Positions 1-7,412 of a stretch of 28,516 nt of DNA are shown here, one piece after another. The stretch covers positions 1 to 28,516 of the forward strand of contig CAYYGL010000046.1 in the NCBI GenBank assembly GCA_964471235.1. Reading direction: 5' to 3'. Made by a program: the position numbers and the translations under genes. Position 1 is the stretch's first letter; each line of letters begins with the position of its first letter. The notes below the pieces were generated by a model. That model saw only the letters and a list, made by a program, of their open reading frames with translations. It had not been told where the DNA came from and ran no database searches. Origin of the DNA: CAYYGL01 sp964471235. GTDB lineage: Bacteria; Calditrichota; Calditrichia; RBG-13-44-9; J075.

Positions 1-1
1 G

Positions 2-94
2 ATAGAAACAGGTGCTTATAAATCTTTCAAGACAAGAATTTATGAAATGTTTTCCTTAGCCCCTTTGAATAGCAATTTCACCAGTTCGAAGTGA
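2..94 (+). CDS. Possible 3' end of a CDS truncated by the window edge
   Basis: Frame 2 is open from the first bases to a TGA at 92-94. It reads as a plausible 30-residue protein tail of mixed composition (begins IETGAYKSFKT, ends NFTSSK). No start is visible inside the window. This is only an open frame with protein-like composition and could be chance. No function can be given. Confidence 0.3.
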   Translation: METGAYKSFKTRIYEMFSLAPLNSNFTSSK

Positions 95-213
95 GAAATG
101 TTACTTATTGACTTTTTAAACTACTTATGGTAAAATGGCCTAAAAACAGCATAAAAGTATAAATATGCGGAATAGTTCTAAAACAATTGTCATTTGACAT
201 TTGAGATACGCTT

Positions 214-831
214 ATGAACTATCGAATATTATTATATTTGATAAATTGTGCTTTGGTTTTACTGAGTTGCCAAACACTCCCCAATAAGGATAACCAAAAA
301 CGAAAATCCAATTCTTCCCAAATATATGATTTACTCATTGATTCACTGGTTATCGGGAAAGAGGACCCCATCAATACGACTGTGATTATTAAAGATAGCA
401 CCTCGGTATTTCCGGTTAATAATGAGTACATATTTTCTATCTGTGAATTGGATTATTTCGATATGGATTCTTTATTGGATTATAAGACAAAATATAATCT
501 TTTAGCAGATTTTTTATATCAAAACAGATGTCCTAATGTTCTATCAAATTATTTTCAATCAACTTTTCATGTAAAAATGATTCGACCATCTTCTTGGAAA
601 AAAATTAGAGGGAATGACTTTTTCATCTATAAGAACTTATACAAAATGTATCCGAAGGCAAATTGTTTCCTGGTCTTTTCAAAGATCGGTTTTGATGGGG
701 GGTTCAGAAATGCGATTCTCTATTTCGGCATCTATCGGCAATCTCTGGATGCCTGGGGAGGATTGGTTTATCTTAAAAGAGAAAATGACAAATGGTTTAT
801 TAAAAAGATTAAAGGTTTATGGATTAGTTAA
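214..831 (+). CDS. Hypothetical lipoprotein, 205 aa
   Basis: This is the only convincing full plus-strand gene. The N-terminus is a short hydrophobic signal followed by a lipobox (LLSC, Cys about residue 19), so the mature protein should be lipid-anchored in the envelope. The rest is a soluble domain. It ends in a hydrophobic/aromatic segment (FGIYRQSLDAWGGLVYLKR) and a basic tail with WFIKKIKG, a pattern typical of small Bacteroidetes-like secreted proteins that end in a short beta-sheet. I do not recognise a family. The ATG at 214 is preceded only by a weak purine stretch (GAGA). The gene is clearly more AT-rich than the Bat operon and converges on batE with about 40 bp between them, so it is probably an independent accessory gene. 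Confidence 0.75.
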   Translation: MNYRILLYLINCALVLLSCQTLPNKDNQKRKSNSSQIYDLLIDSLVIGKEDPINTTVIIKDSTSVFPVNNEYIFSICELDYFDMDSLLDYKTKYNLLADFLYQNRCPNVLSNYFQSTFHVKMIRPSSWKKIRGNDFFIYKNLYKMYPKANCFLVFSKIGFDGGFRNAILYFGIYRQSLDAWGGLVYLKRENDKWFIKKIKGLWIS

Positions 832-873
832 CGGCAAAATGGTGTAAGATAAGCTCTTTACGCTGAATTTCCC

Positions 874-1668
874 CTAAATCACCCCCAGCGTCTCCATTTT
901 CAGCCAGCCGTTTTTGCCGTCCGGGAGACTGATTTTCGTCCATTCCCCGCGCTGTTCATCCAGTCGCACCTTTACCCCCTCATGGAGCACAAACACGTCA
1001 GTGCCGTTCTCTTCCGGGGCGCTTAACACCGTTACTACCGGGGCAAGCACCACCGCCTCTTTATTCTTATTCTCATGCTGAACATTCACGTATAACAAGT
1101 AAGAAGTAATCAACATAGCCCCGGCGGCAGTAATCATTAAAATCAATACAACTTTCCGCCAGCGGGGAGGACGCAAAAAAATATAGAGTATCAACAGGAG
1201 AATGAACAGAACATACGATATTGCAGAAAGCCGGGTCAATTGGGAAAGTGTCAGGTAAGATTTGAAAGCATCCCACCATTCAAATAAAATGAACCGGGGC
1301 GGCATTTCAATGCGGTCGGCTACTTTCAGGTTCGCCAGTTGTAAGTTTTCCAGAATCTCCTTATCGTGGGGCGCCAATTTTCGTGCCCGTTCATAATAAA
1401 GAATTGCCTTGCCGATTTCATCCAACTTGTAATAACAATTCCCAATGTTGTAATAAAGTTCGCTGCTTTCATACCCCATTGATTCAATGCGTTGATACCA
1501 TTGGAGCGCCGCATGATAATCGCCCCGGGCATACGCCTGGTTCCCTTCCTCAAAAAACCGTTTGCTGCCGCTTTGAGCGGTTAATAAGGTGGTAATGGTG
1601 AAAAGGAATAATAGGATGTTTCTTAAGCGGGAGCGCGTTCCGGCTGCCGTGTTAATTTTAAAATCCAT
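874..1668 (-). CDS. batE: BatE: TPR plus SH3-like membrane protein
   Basis: The protein has 264 aa from the chosen ATG. It has an N-terminal hydrophobic signal (about 17-31) and two TPR-like repeats (about 36-105, with the motif LYYNIGNCYYKLDEIGKAILYYERA). Two transmembrane helices follow (about 142-190), then a C-terminal bacterial SH3-like domain ending GEWTKISLPDGKNGWLK. That order is the BatE architecture. It is the last gene of the operon, 65 bp after batD. An upstream in-frame TTG (1731) would add 21 residues but has no ribosome site, whereas the ATG at 1668 follows AGAGGA with about 9-nt spacing. Bat proteins are membrane/periplasmic partners of vWA proteins; their mechanism is not established. 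No clear intrinsic terminator follows the stop. Confidence 0.88.
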   Translation of the reverse strand: MDFKINTAAGTRSRLRNILLFLFTITTLLTAQSGSKRFFEEGNQAYARGDYHAALQWYQRIESMGYESSELYYNIGNCYYKLDEIGKAILYYERARKLAPHDKEILENLQLANLKVADRIEMPPRFILFEWWDAFKSYLTLSQLTRLSAISYVLFILLLILYIFLRPPRWRKVVLILMITAAGAMLITSYLLYVNVQHENKNKEAVVLAPVVTVLSAPEENGTDVFVLHEGVKVRLDEQRGEWTKISLPDGKNGWLKMETLGVI

Positions 1669-1733
1669 CTCCACACATCCTCTCCGCTTATGGAATTGAC
1701 TTTCATCATTATTCGGGTTGTTTTGTAACAAAA

Positions 1734-3554
1734 TTAAAAATATTTACCCAATTTCGATAACAACGTTTCCGCCCGGTGATAAAATTCGGTTGCCTGTTCT
1801 GGCGTCACATCCCCCGGGGCAAAACGGCGGAAATCCGCTTCATCCAGCAACTTTAAATAATCAGCAATCAATTGGCTGTCAATCTTTCGCTCCATCAGCA
1901 GTTTCTCCACATCGTCTCTTACCAAACCGGCTGCCGGGGTATTGGTTTTATCCGCCACAAATCCAATCAATCCCCGGGAAATTTCGCCGTAAAATTCCGC
2001 CAGTTTCCCCTGCTTCAAATAAGCCCGGGCACCCTTTAGACGGGCACTGGCAAATTTATACGCCTTTCGTTTACGGGCATATTCGGTGTTTGTTGCCATT
2101 TTATCCAGATGGCGTCGATACCCCACAGCAGCCAGCAACAACAGGGTGCACGAAATGATGCTGCCCCAGAACCAGGGCTGATGATACGGTTTATATCCAA
2201 TTGGCCGCAAACTCAATCGCTCTTCTTTGATAAAATTGATATCCTTGCCCAGCAGCTTTATCTCTGACTTGGGCAAATATGAATTGGCAATCAAATTGGT
2301 TGCCCCGCTGCCGGGGGTTACGGTGATGGTAAACTCTTTGCCGGTGATGGTACGGTACACCGCCCGCCCCGGGTCAAAATAGGTAATGGAAAGCGGATCA
2401 ATATGGAACTCTCCGCTGGTTCGGGGGATCAACACGTATTCCATCTCCCGGGTGGCTAACAATTTATTCCCGGATTGATGAACGTTTTCCTGCACTTTCG
2501 GCTCAAACACCTCAAAAGTGGCAGGAAATTCAATATTCAATTTGCGGAGTGATTTCAGGTTGCCGGATCCCGTCAAGCGAATTTTATAAGAAATGGCTTC
2601 GTTCACTGCGACAGTTGTTTTATCCACATCCACCCGCAGCGTTAAGCTTCCCACCAGCCCGGTAAAATTCGCCGGCTTATTCTGTTCCGGCACCGGTTTC
2701 ACCTTTAAACGCACCTCATTGCTGGTGAACACCTTCCGAACGGTTCGACCAAGGGGGTTATCAAAAAAATCATCAAACATATCGAACGGGTCGCGGCGGC
2801 GGCGCTGCACCACATCCACTGCCAGTTGCATGGGGGTCACTCTCAAATCTCCCGGCTTGGTGGGGAAAAGGGCTAACTTCTTCAGCTCCGCCACGTTGTA
2901 GCGAATCCCATTTATCACCTCCTGTTTGATGGGAATGTCCTTGGGAAGTTCAAACTCTTCCACCCAGAACCCCACCGTTTCCGGCAGTTTAACAAACTCC
3001 GGATTACGAATATTTACCCGGAAATACACTTTATAACTCACACTCACCTGTTCATTCACATAAGCGGAGCGTTTTGATGGAATGGCTCTTAAAAATACAT
3101 CCAGACTGCTGCCACCCCGGCTTTGCCGCTGTTTATTGCCGGGGGACGATGAGCCGGGTGTAACGGTGATAACAATCTCGTTGGATTGATACCTTTTCCC
3201 CTTGTATTTGATTGTTACCGGCGGAATTCGGAATGTGCCGGTTTTGCGGGGCAGCAAAATCACCGTATACGTTTTGCTGTTGGTCACCTTTCCGTTGATG
3301 TATTGGAAATTGCTGGAAACGCTTGGTCCGGCAACGATTCGGAAATCGGCAAAATCCGGTAGAGAGGGCTCCGGCAGACTTTGAAATCCCCCTTTAATTT
3401 CCAATTGATAGCGGAATTGCTCATTCACCCCTACCGGGTTGCGGTTAACCGAAGCGGTTACCCGGATGTCCTTTCCTGAGGCCGGGGAGAATCCCGCGAA
3501 CAGTGCCGTAAGAATAAACAACCCTGTAAACAAATTTTTGTACGATTTCCTCAT
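1734..3554 (-). CDS. batD: BatD, large periplasmic/membrane protein
   Basis: This 606-aa protein has a signal peptide (about 1-27, cut near ASGKD) and a long periplasmic part of repeated beta-sandwich modules. Typical BatD phrases include VTASVNRNPVGVNEQF near the N-terminus, FRIPPVTIKYKGKRY, and SGEFHIDPLSITYFDP before the membrane. One transmembrane helix lies at about 460-480, followed by a roughly 125-residue cytoplasmic helical domain. Length and layout match the BatD family. It lies 99 bp after the BatC-like gene and 65 bp before batE, both on the same strand. It presumably scaffolds the BatA/BatB vWA proteins at the inner membrane; that role is inferred from family context. An arginine-rich stretch (QRRRRDPFDMFDDFF) sits near residue 255. 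Confidence 0.92.
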   Translation of the reverse strand: MRKSYKNLFTGLFILTALFAGFSPASGKDIRVTASVNRNPVGVNEQFRYQLEIKGGFQSLPEPSLPDFADFRIVAGPSVSSNFQYINGKVTNSKTYTVILLPRKTGTFRIPPVTIKYKGKRYQSNEIVITVTPGSSSPGNKQRQSRGGSSLDVFLRAIPSKRSAYVNEQVSVSYKVYFRVNIRNPEFVKLPETVGFWVEEFELPKDIPIKQEVINGIRYNVAELKKLALFPTKPGDLRVTPMQLAVDVVQRRRRDPFDMFDDFFDNPLGRTVRKVFTSNEVRLKVKPVPEQNKPANFTGLVGSLTLRVDVDKTTVAVNEAISYKIRLTGSGNLKSLRKLNIEFPATFEVFEPKVQENVHQSGNKLLATREMEYVLIPRTSGEFHIDPLSITYFDPGRAVYRTITGKEFTITVTPGSGATNLIANSYLPKSEIKLLGKDINFIKEERLSLRPIGYKPYHQPWFWGSIISCTLLLLAAVGYRRHLDKMATNTEYARKRKAYKFASARLKGARAYLKQGKLAEFYGEISRGLIGFVADKTNTPAAGLVRDDVEKLLMERKIDSQLIADYLKLLDEADFRRFAPGDVTPEQATEFYHRAETLLSKLGKYF

Positions 3555-3653
3555 AAATAAATCCGGTCTTTGGATGATTCCCGTTGTTAATCCGGGTGGT
3601 ATGATGCCGCCCGAAATCGAACAGGATGTTTAACTATCACGCCAACCCACACG

Positions 3654-4235
3654 TCACCAATCTTTTTCCACCCGTCGCTTCCGAATCTTCCGGGGACGAC
3701 GAAATCGTTTGTTCTCCTTCTCTTTGCTCTTCAACGCCTGTAAAATACGTTCCGCTTCTTCTTTTGACAATTCTTTTCCGGGCTGCACTTTATTCGGTGC
3801 AACTTCCTGTTTTTTTTGTCCTCCTTTTTTCTGTTGCTCCTTATCCTGGTTTGCCTGCTGCTCTTGCGGCTCTTGTTGTTTTTGCTGCTCTTCCTGTGAC
3901 TGCTGTTGCTGCTGATCCCGATTGTTCTGCTGGTCTTGTTGATCCGAATTTTGTTGCTGCTGTTGCTCCTGTTGTTGCTGAGATTCACCCTGCTGTTGTT
4001 GCTGTTGTTGCTGTTGTTGCTGTTTCTTCTCTTCCAGAATTTTATCCCGCAGGGCTGTCAACTTGGGATGATTCGGCTGCAACCGTAACCCCAGGTCAAT
4101 TTGCTGCAGGGCTTCATCGGAATGGTTATCGATGTAGAGCTGTGCTGCCTGATGATAATAATCATCGGCAGTTTGAGCAAGCCCGGCTAAAGTTAGGACC
4201 CACAGACAAAAAATTGCCAGCATCCATTTTTTCAT
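3654..4235 (-). CDS. batC: BatC-like TPR protein with polyglutamine linker
   Basis: The protein has 193 aa with a signal peptide (MKKWMLAIFCLWVLTLAGLAQ), about one and a half TPR units (about 22-66), then an extreme Gln-rich segment (about 72-145, including an uninterrupted run of 11 Gln at 72-82). The C-terminal block reads LSKEEAERILQALKSKEKEN, followed by a basic stretch and the terminal VEKDW. That C-terminal block is the recognisable signature of Bat-operon TPR proteins. The start ATG overlaps the stop of the upstream TPR gene (ATGA), so the two are translationally coupled. Together the two genes look like a BatC split into two proteins. The Q tract is encoded by mixed CAA/CAG codons. 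Function beyond a periplasmic adaptor is unknown. Confidence 0.85.
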   Translation of the reverse strand: MKKWMLAIFCLWVLTLAGLAQTADDYYHQAAQLYIDNHSDEALQQIDLGLRLQPNHPKLTALRDKILEEKKQQQQQQQQQQQGESQQQQEQQQQQNSDQQDQQNNRDQQQQQSQEEQQKQQEPQEQQANQDKEQQKKGGQKKQEVAPNKVQPGKELSKEEAERILQALKSKEKENKRFRRPRKIRKRRVEKDW

Positions 4236-4906
4236 GACGACTCCTCGATATCTACCACGTTTTTGAGACGATTGATAAAGCCCTGGTAAGCCGCCACCGT
4301 CGGATCGGAATTCATTCCCTGGATCATCAAATCATAAGCGTCTTTATACCGGTGTTGACGAATGCGCCGCTCCGCTTCGGCTTTTAGTTGTTTGGCAAAT
4401 TCGGAGGGCTGGATTTGTTTTTGCTGTGGTTGCGGCTGTTGTTGTTGGGGCTGCTTCTTCGCCATCTCCTTTAATTTTGCCCGAACCAATTCCAGGTTAT
4501 ACTTGGCTTGCTCATCCTCCGGCATTAAATCCAGGGCTTTTTTATAGGAATCGATCGCTTCCTTATACTTCTTCAATTGGTAATAGGTATTCCCGATGTT
4601 GTAATACACTTTCTCCTGAAGTGCCACATCTTTGGTGGCGATTGCCTTTTGGAAGGATTGCAGCGCTTCCTGGTATTTTTCCTTTTTATAGAATACATCA
4701 CCAATGTTAAAATGGAGCACCGGATTTTCCGGATCATCCAGCAGGGCATCCTGGTAAGCGTTCAGCGCTTCATCCCACTGCTCCTGCTGATAGGCTTTTA
4801 AGGCTTTTTTCAGCTTGGACTGACTAACCCCCGCCCGGAGAGGAAAAGCGCCGAATACACAAACAAGCATTAGCCAGAGCAATAATTTTATCATCTTAAG
4901 TTGCAT
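4232..4906 (-). CDS. Periplasmic TPR protein of the Bat operon (BatC-type)
   Basis: The protein has 224 aa from the chosen start. A signal peptide (about 1-25, ending FPLRAG) is followed by three clear TPR units (about 29-62, 63-96 and 100-133, with phrases such as YYNIGNTYYQLKKYKEAIDS). A Pro/Gln-rich linker (about 152-168) leads to a helical C-terminus. The open frame extends 71 codons further upstream, but that part translates the hairpin repeat element and looks unlike protein. The ATG at 4906 has AGGTAA seven bases upstream and begins a good signal peptide, so it is preferred. The stop overlaps the start of the next TPR gene by 4 nt. It is probably a protein-protein adaptor for the vWA proteins encoded just upstream. 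Confidence 0.87.
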   Translation of the reverse strand: MQLKMIKLLLWLMLVCVFGAFPLRAGVSQSKLKKALKAYQQEQWDEALNAYQDALLDDPENPVLHFNIGDVFYKKEKYQEALQSFQKAIATKDVALQEKVYYNIGNTYYQLKKYKEAIDSYKKALDLMPEDEQAKYNLELVRAKLKEMAKKQPQQQQPQPQQKQIQPSEFAKQLKAEAERRIRQHRYKDAYDLMIQGMNSDPTVAAYQGFINRLKNVVDIEESS

Positions 4907-4973
4907 ACCGTTACCTGTATCGTGTTCCCTGTTGCGTATTCCGTTTTTTACCGAAACCCGTGTCATCCACGGT

Positions 4974-5091
4974 CTGTTCCCTTTTCTCGTTCCCAAAGTC
5001 ATCTTTGGGAACGTTATAATTCTCGAAACTCCAGTTTCGTTTGCTATTGCGTTCCACAACAGGAGTTGTGGAACGAGAGAAAATCGAACAG
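4974..5091. repeat. Multi-hairpin (cloverleaf-like) palindromic element
   Basis: Three consecutive hairpins sit inside a longer imperfect inverted repeat. Hairpin 1 has perfect 11-bp arms (4988-4998 with 5003-5013, loop TCAT). Hairpin 2 has 7-bp arms (5024-5030 with 5033-5039). Hairpin 3 has perfect 11-bp arms (5050-5060 with 5065-5075, loop AGGA). The flanks CTGTTC..TTTTCTC (from 4974) and GAGAAAATCGAACAG (to 5091) pair across the whole set, with a two-base offset. Hairpins 1 and 3 share CGTTCC/GGAACG arm ends. It occupies most of the 261-bp batB to TPR-gene spacer and resembles REP/BIME-type elements. Confidence 0.85.
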
Positions 5092-5140
5092 GGAATAGGC
5101 GGATAACGCTGTATATCACGGTTATCTTGATAATTTTAAG

Positions 5141-5180
5141 CCTCCGCGAGTCTCCGTGCCTTCCGTCTCATCCGCGTTCC
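5141..5180. repeat. Degenerate CTCCGCG/CTCCGTG word repeat overlapping the batB stop
   Basis: The spacer end and the last codons of batB contain related short words (CCTCCGCG, TCTCCGTG, CTTCCGTC, CATCCGCG) spaced 9-11 bases apart. This resembles the widely scattered CTCTGCGTCTCTGCG-like intergenic sequence of many bacteria. The batB stop (5168-5170) lies within it. Confidence 0.45.
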
Positions 5181-6223
5181 ATTTCTATTCCTTCCCTCAG
5201 CTCACTGAATTGAAGTCGGCGAAGACTCCGGCGTTCGCTGAGAAGGGTTTCTACAACTAACAACACCAGTGCGATTAACAAAAAAATCTGAAAACGGTCT
5301 TCAAACTGGGTAAACTCCCGGGAAGCCAGCTCTTTCTTTTCCATTCCGGAAATCTCCTGAAAGATTTTTCCCAGCTCGGTATTGCCGGCACTGGAAATAT
5401 AAAATTTCCCGCCGGTCTCGAAAGCTATTTTTTGCAGCGTTTCCGCATCCAGTTTGGTGGTGATGATCCGCCCCTCCCGGTCGCGCTTATACCCGGTGCG
5501 GTTCCCATAACGGTCGTATTCCGGGATGGGCGCACCCTGGGGCGAACCAATGCCAATGGTGTAGATGACCACTCCTTCTTTGGCGGCTTCTTTGGCTTCC
5601 TCAACCGGGTCGCCTTCATGGTCTTCACCGTCGGTAATCAGGATCAGCACCTTGTGTTTTAACTCTTTTTTGACAAAAGAACGGCGGGCGGTTTTAATGG
5701 CTGCTGAGATGGCAGTGCCCGGTTGGGGAACAGTGCCCACATCAATTTCATTCAGGAATAATTTGGCAGCGCTGTAATCCAGCGTGAGGGGGCATTGCAC
5801 AAATGCCAAACCGGCAAAGGCAATCAAACCGATGCGATCCCCCTGCAAATTGCTGATAAAATTTCCCACCTCGTGTTTGGCTTTATCAAGACGATTGGGC
5901 GCTACATCCTCCGCCAGCATACTTTTGGAAACATCGATCGCCACGAAAATGTCAATTCCTTCCCGCTTTACCTCCTCTAACCGGGTGCCGATTTGGGGGT
6001 CTGCCAGTCCCAGAATCAGCAGCGACAGGGCGAATAAAACCAGCACCGCTTTCCAGACCTGCTTACTGCGGCTGACACTGGCAGTCAATTTGTTGATCAA
6101 CTCTTCGTCCCCCAGCCGACGCAGCAATTGCCGCTTGTGCCGAAACGACCAAATCAGGAATAGCCCCAGCAACGGGATCAACCAGTACAGGTAAAAATAT
6201 TGTGGATGCGCAAACCGCAGCAT
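5168..6223 (-). CDS. batB: BatB, vWA-domain membrane protein
   Basis: The protein has 351 aa. Two N-terminal transmembrane helices (about 8-26 and 57-74) are followed by a von Willebrand A domain with an intact MIDAS (D97-V-S99-K-S101, then PLTLDY and LITDGEDHEGD). A C-terminal helix (about 310-330) follows, then a charged tail. This is the BatA/BatB pattern. The start is taken at ATG 6223, with GAGG seven bases upstream; a TTG two codons earlier lies too close to that site. BatA precedes it by 34 bp. The pair probably forms the metal-dependent binding core of the machine served by MoxR. An insertion after the MIDAS region (about 235-255, with EYDRYGNRTGYKRD) is shared in outline with BatA. 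Confidence 0.92.
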   Translation of the reverse strand: MLRFAHPQYFYLYWLIPLLGLFLIWSFRHKRQLLRRLGDEELINKLTASVSRSKQVWKAVLVLFALSLLILGLADPQIGTRLEEVKREGIDIFVAIDVSKSMLAEDVAPNRLDKAKHEVGNFISNLQGDRIGLIAFAGLAFVQCPLTLDYSAAKLFLNEIDVGTVPQPGTAISAAIKTARRSFVKKELKHKVLILITDGEDHEGDPVEEAKEAAKEGVVIYTIGIGSPQGAPIPEYDRYGNRTGYKRDREGRIITTKLDAETLQKIAFETGGKFYISSAGNTELGKIFQEISGMEKKELASREFTQFEDRFQIFLLIALVLLVVETLLSERRSLRRLQFSELREGIEMERG

Positions 6224-6257
6224 AAACAATCCTCAGTTTAAATCAAACCCATGGGGT

Positions 6258-7253
6258 TCAGGGTAACTTCCTCAAATAACTGTGTCCCAAAATTAGCTCC
6301 AGCACCAGCAATGCCAGGGCAATTCCGGCATAATAGATATACTCCTCATGATACTTGGTAAACTCTTTGACTTCGATCTTGGTCTTTTCCAACTCCCCGA
6401 TTTCATGGTAAATCTGGCGCAATTTTTCGGTATTGGTGGCGCGAAAATATTTTCCCCCGGTAATGTTGGCAATGCGAGTCAGCAGGTCTTCGTCAATTTC
6501 CACCGGGATGGGTTTGTACTGCTTGCCGAAAATCGGGTGCTCGAAAGGATACATGGCGGTACCCCGGGTACCGGCGCCGATGGTGTAGATGCGAATATCA
6601 AAAGTGTGCGCTACCTGGGCGGCGGTCACCGGGTCGATTTCCCCGGCATTGTTCTCGCCATCGGTCAGCAGGATAATCACCTTACTTTTGGCTTTGCCGT
6701 CCTTCAATCGCGCCACCGCCGTGGCGATGCCGTTGCCAATGGCGGTGCCGTCCCATTCCGGTGCCGCTACCTGCGTTTTGTCCAGAATTTCCAGCAAAAC
6801 CCCGTAATCCAGGGTTAACGGGCACTGGCTGAAGGCTTCCCGGGCGAAGATCACCAATCCCATGGGGTCATTCCGCCGCCCCTGGATGAACTCCCGGGCA
6901 ACCGCTTTGGCGGCGCCAATCCGGTTCTTCGGTTTAAAATCCTCCGCCAGCATGGAGGTGCTCACATCCAGCACCAGCATGATATCGATTCCCTCGGTAA
7001 TCACCTCTTCCTGGCGGGTGCCGGATTGGGGGCGCGCCAGCCCCAGGATCACCAGGGAAAGCACTGCCAGGCGCAGCCAGTATAAATTGCGCCGCAAAAA
7101 TTGCCGGAGGGTAACAGGAGCACTCTTCACATGGCGCAAGGTTGAGAAACTCATCCGGGCAGACATCTTTGCCCCCCGCCGCCAATAATAAATTAACAGC
7201 AGGGGAATTAACGCCAATAATATCAAATATTCAGGATTGGCAAACCGAAACAT
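6258..7253 (-). CDS. batA: BatA, vWA-domain membrane protein
   Basis: The protein has 331 aa, with N-terminal transmembrane helices (about 7-24 and 58-73), a vWA domain with complete MIDAS residues (D96-V-S98-T-S100, PLTLDYG about 145-151, LLTDGENNAG about 195-204), and a C-terminal helix (about 308-325). The N-terminal motif FRFANPEYL and the segment GLARPQSGTRQEEV are characteristic of BatA. It lies 34 bp upstream of batB and 159 bp downstream of the DUF4340 gene, the spacer containing a repeat. The ATG at 7253 lacks a clear Shine-Dalgarno site, but the family N-terminus fits exactly. It is probably a substrate-binding or regulatory partner of the MoxR AAA+ ATPase. Confidence 0.93.
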   Translation of the reverse strand: MFRFANPEYLILLALIPLLLIYYWRRGAKMSARMSFSTLRHVKSAPVTLRQFLRRNLYWLRLAVLSLVILGLARPQSGTRQEEVITEGIDIMLVLDVSTSMLAEDFKPKNRIGAAKAVAREFIQGRRNDPMGLVIFAREAFSQCPLTLDYGVLLEILDKTQVAAPEWDGTAIGNGIATAVARLKDGKAKSKVIILLTDGENNAGEIDPVTAAQVAHTFDIRIYTIGAGTRGTAMYPFEHPIFGKQYKPIPVEIDEDLLTRIANITGGKYFRATNTEKLRQIYHEIGELEKTKIEVKEFTKYHEEYIYYAGIALALLVLELILGHSYLRKLP

Positions 7254-7312
7254 AGAGCGACTTTAGTGTTTTTTGGTATCCGTTATAGAATAAATTTTTA
7301 TAATTCGTAAAC

Positions 7313-7376
7313 CGTAATACGTAAAGGATTGGGTACTCTCCTTTTTCCCTTTACCCTTTTCCTTCCAATACCTTTA
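7313..7376. repeat. Spacer repeat copy 1 (CGTAATRCGTAAAGGATTGG with inverted partner)
   Basis: CGTAATACGTAAAGGATTGG (7313-7332) matches a second copy at 14244-14263 with one difference. Its TAAAGGATTGG (7322-7332) is echoed in inverted form by CCAATACCTTTA (7365-7376), one extra base interrupting the pairing. It lies between the DUF4340 stop and the batA start. Flanking bases are pyrimidine-rich. Confidence 0.7.
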
Positions 7377-7412
7377 TATCCCATGCCCGCTTCCACCGTA
7401 TTCGGGGTAACG

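Noticed and set aside
1669..1731. TTG-initiated longer BatE
   Set aside because: There is no ribosome site before the TTG, and the extension adds a charged stretch in front of the signal. The ATG at 1668 is better supported.
3626..4237. 203-codon plus-strand frame, rich in Leu/Val/Ala
   Set aside because: It is the antisense shadow of the Q-rich BatC gene. CAA/CAG codons read backwards give hydrophobic runs, and there is no signal, motif or ribosome site.
4907..5119. 71-codon N-terminal extension of the TPR protein
   Set aside because: It translates the three-hairpin repeat element. The ATG at 4906 has a good ribosome site and begins a proper signal peptide.
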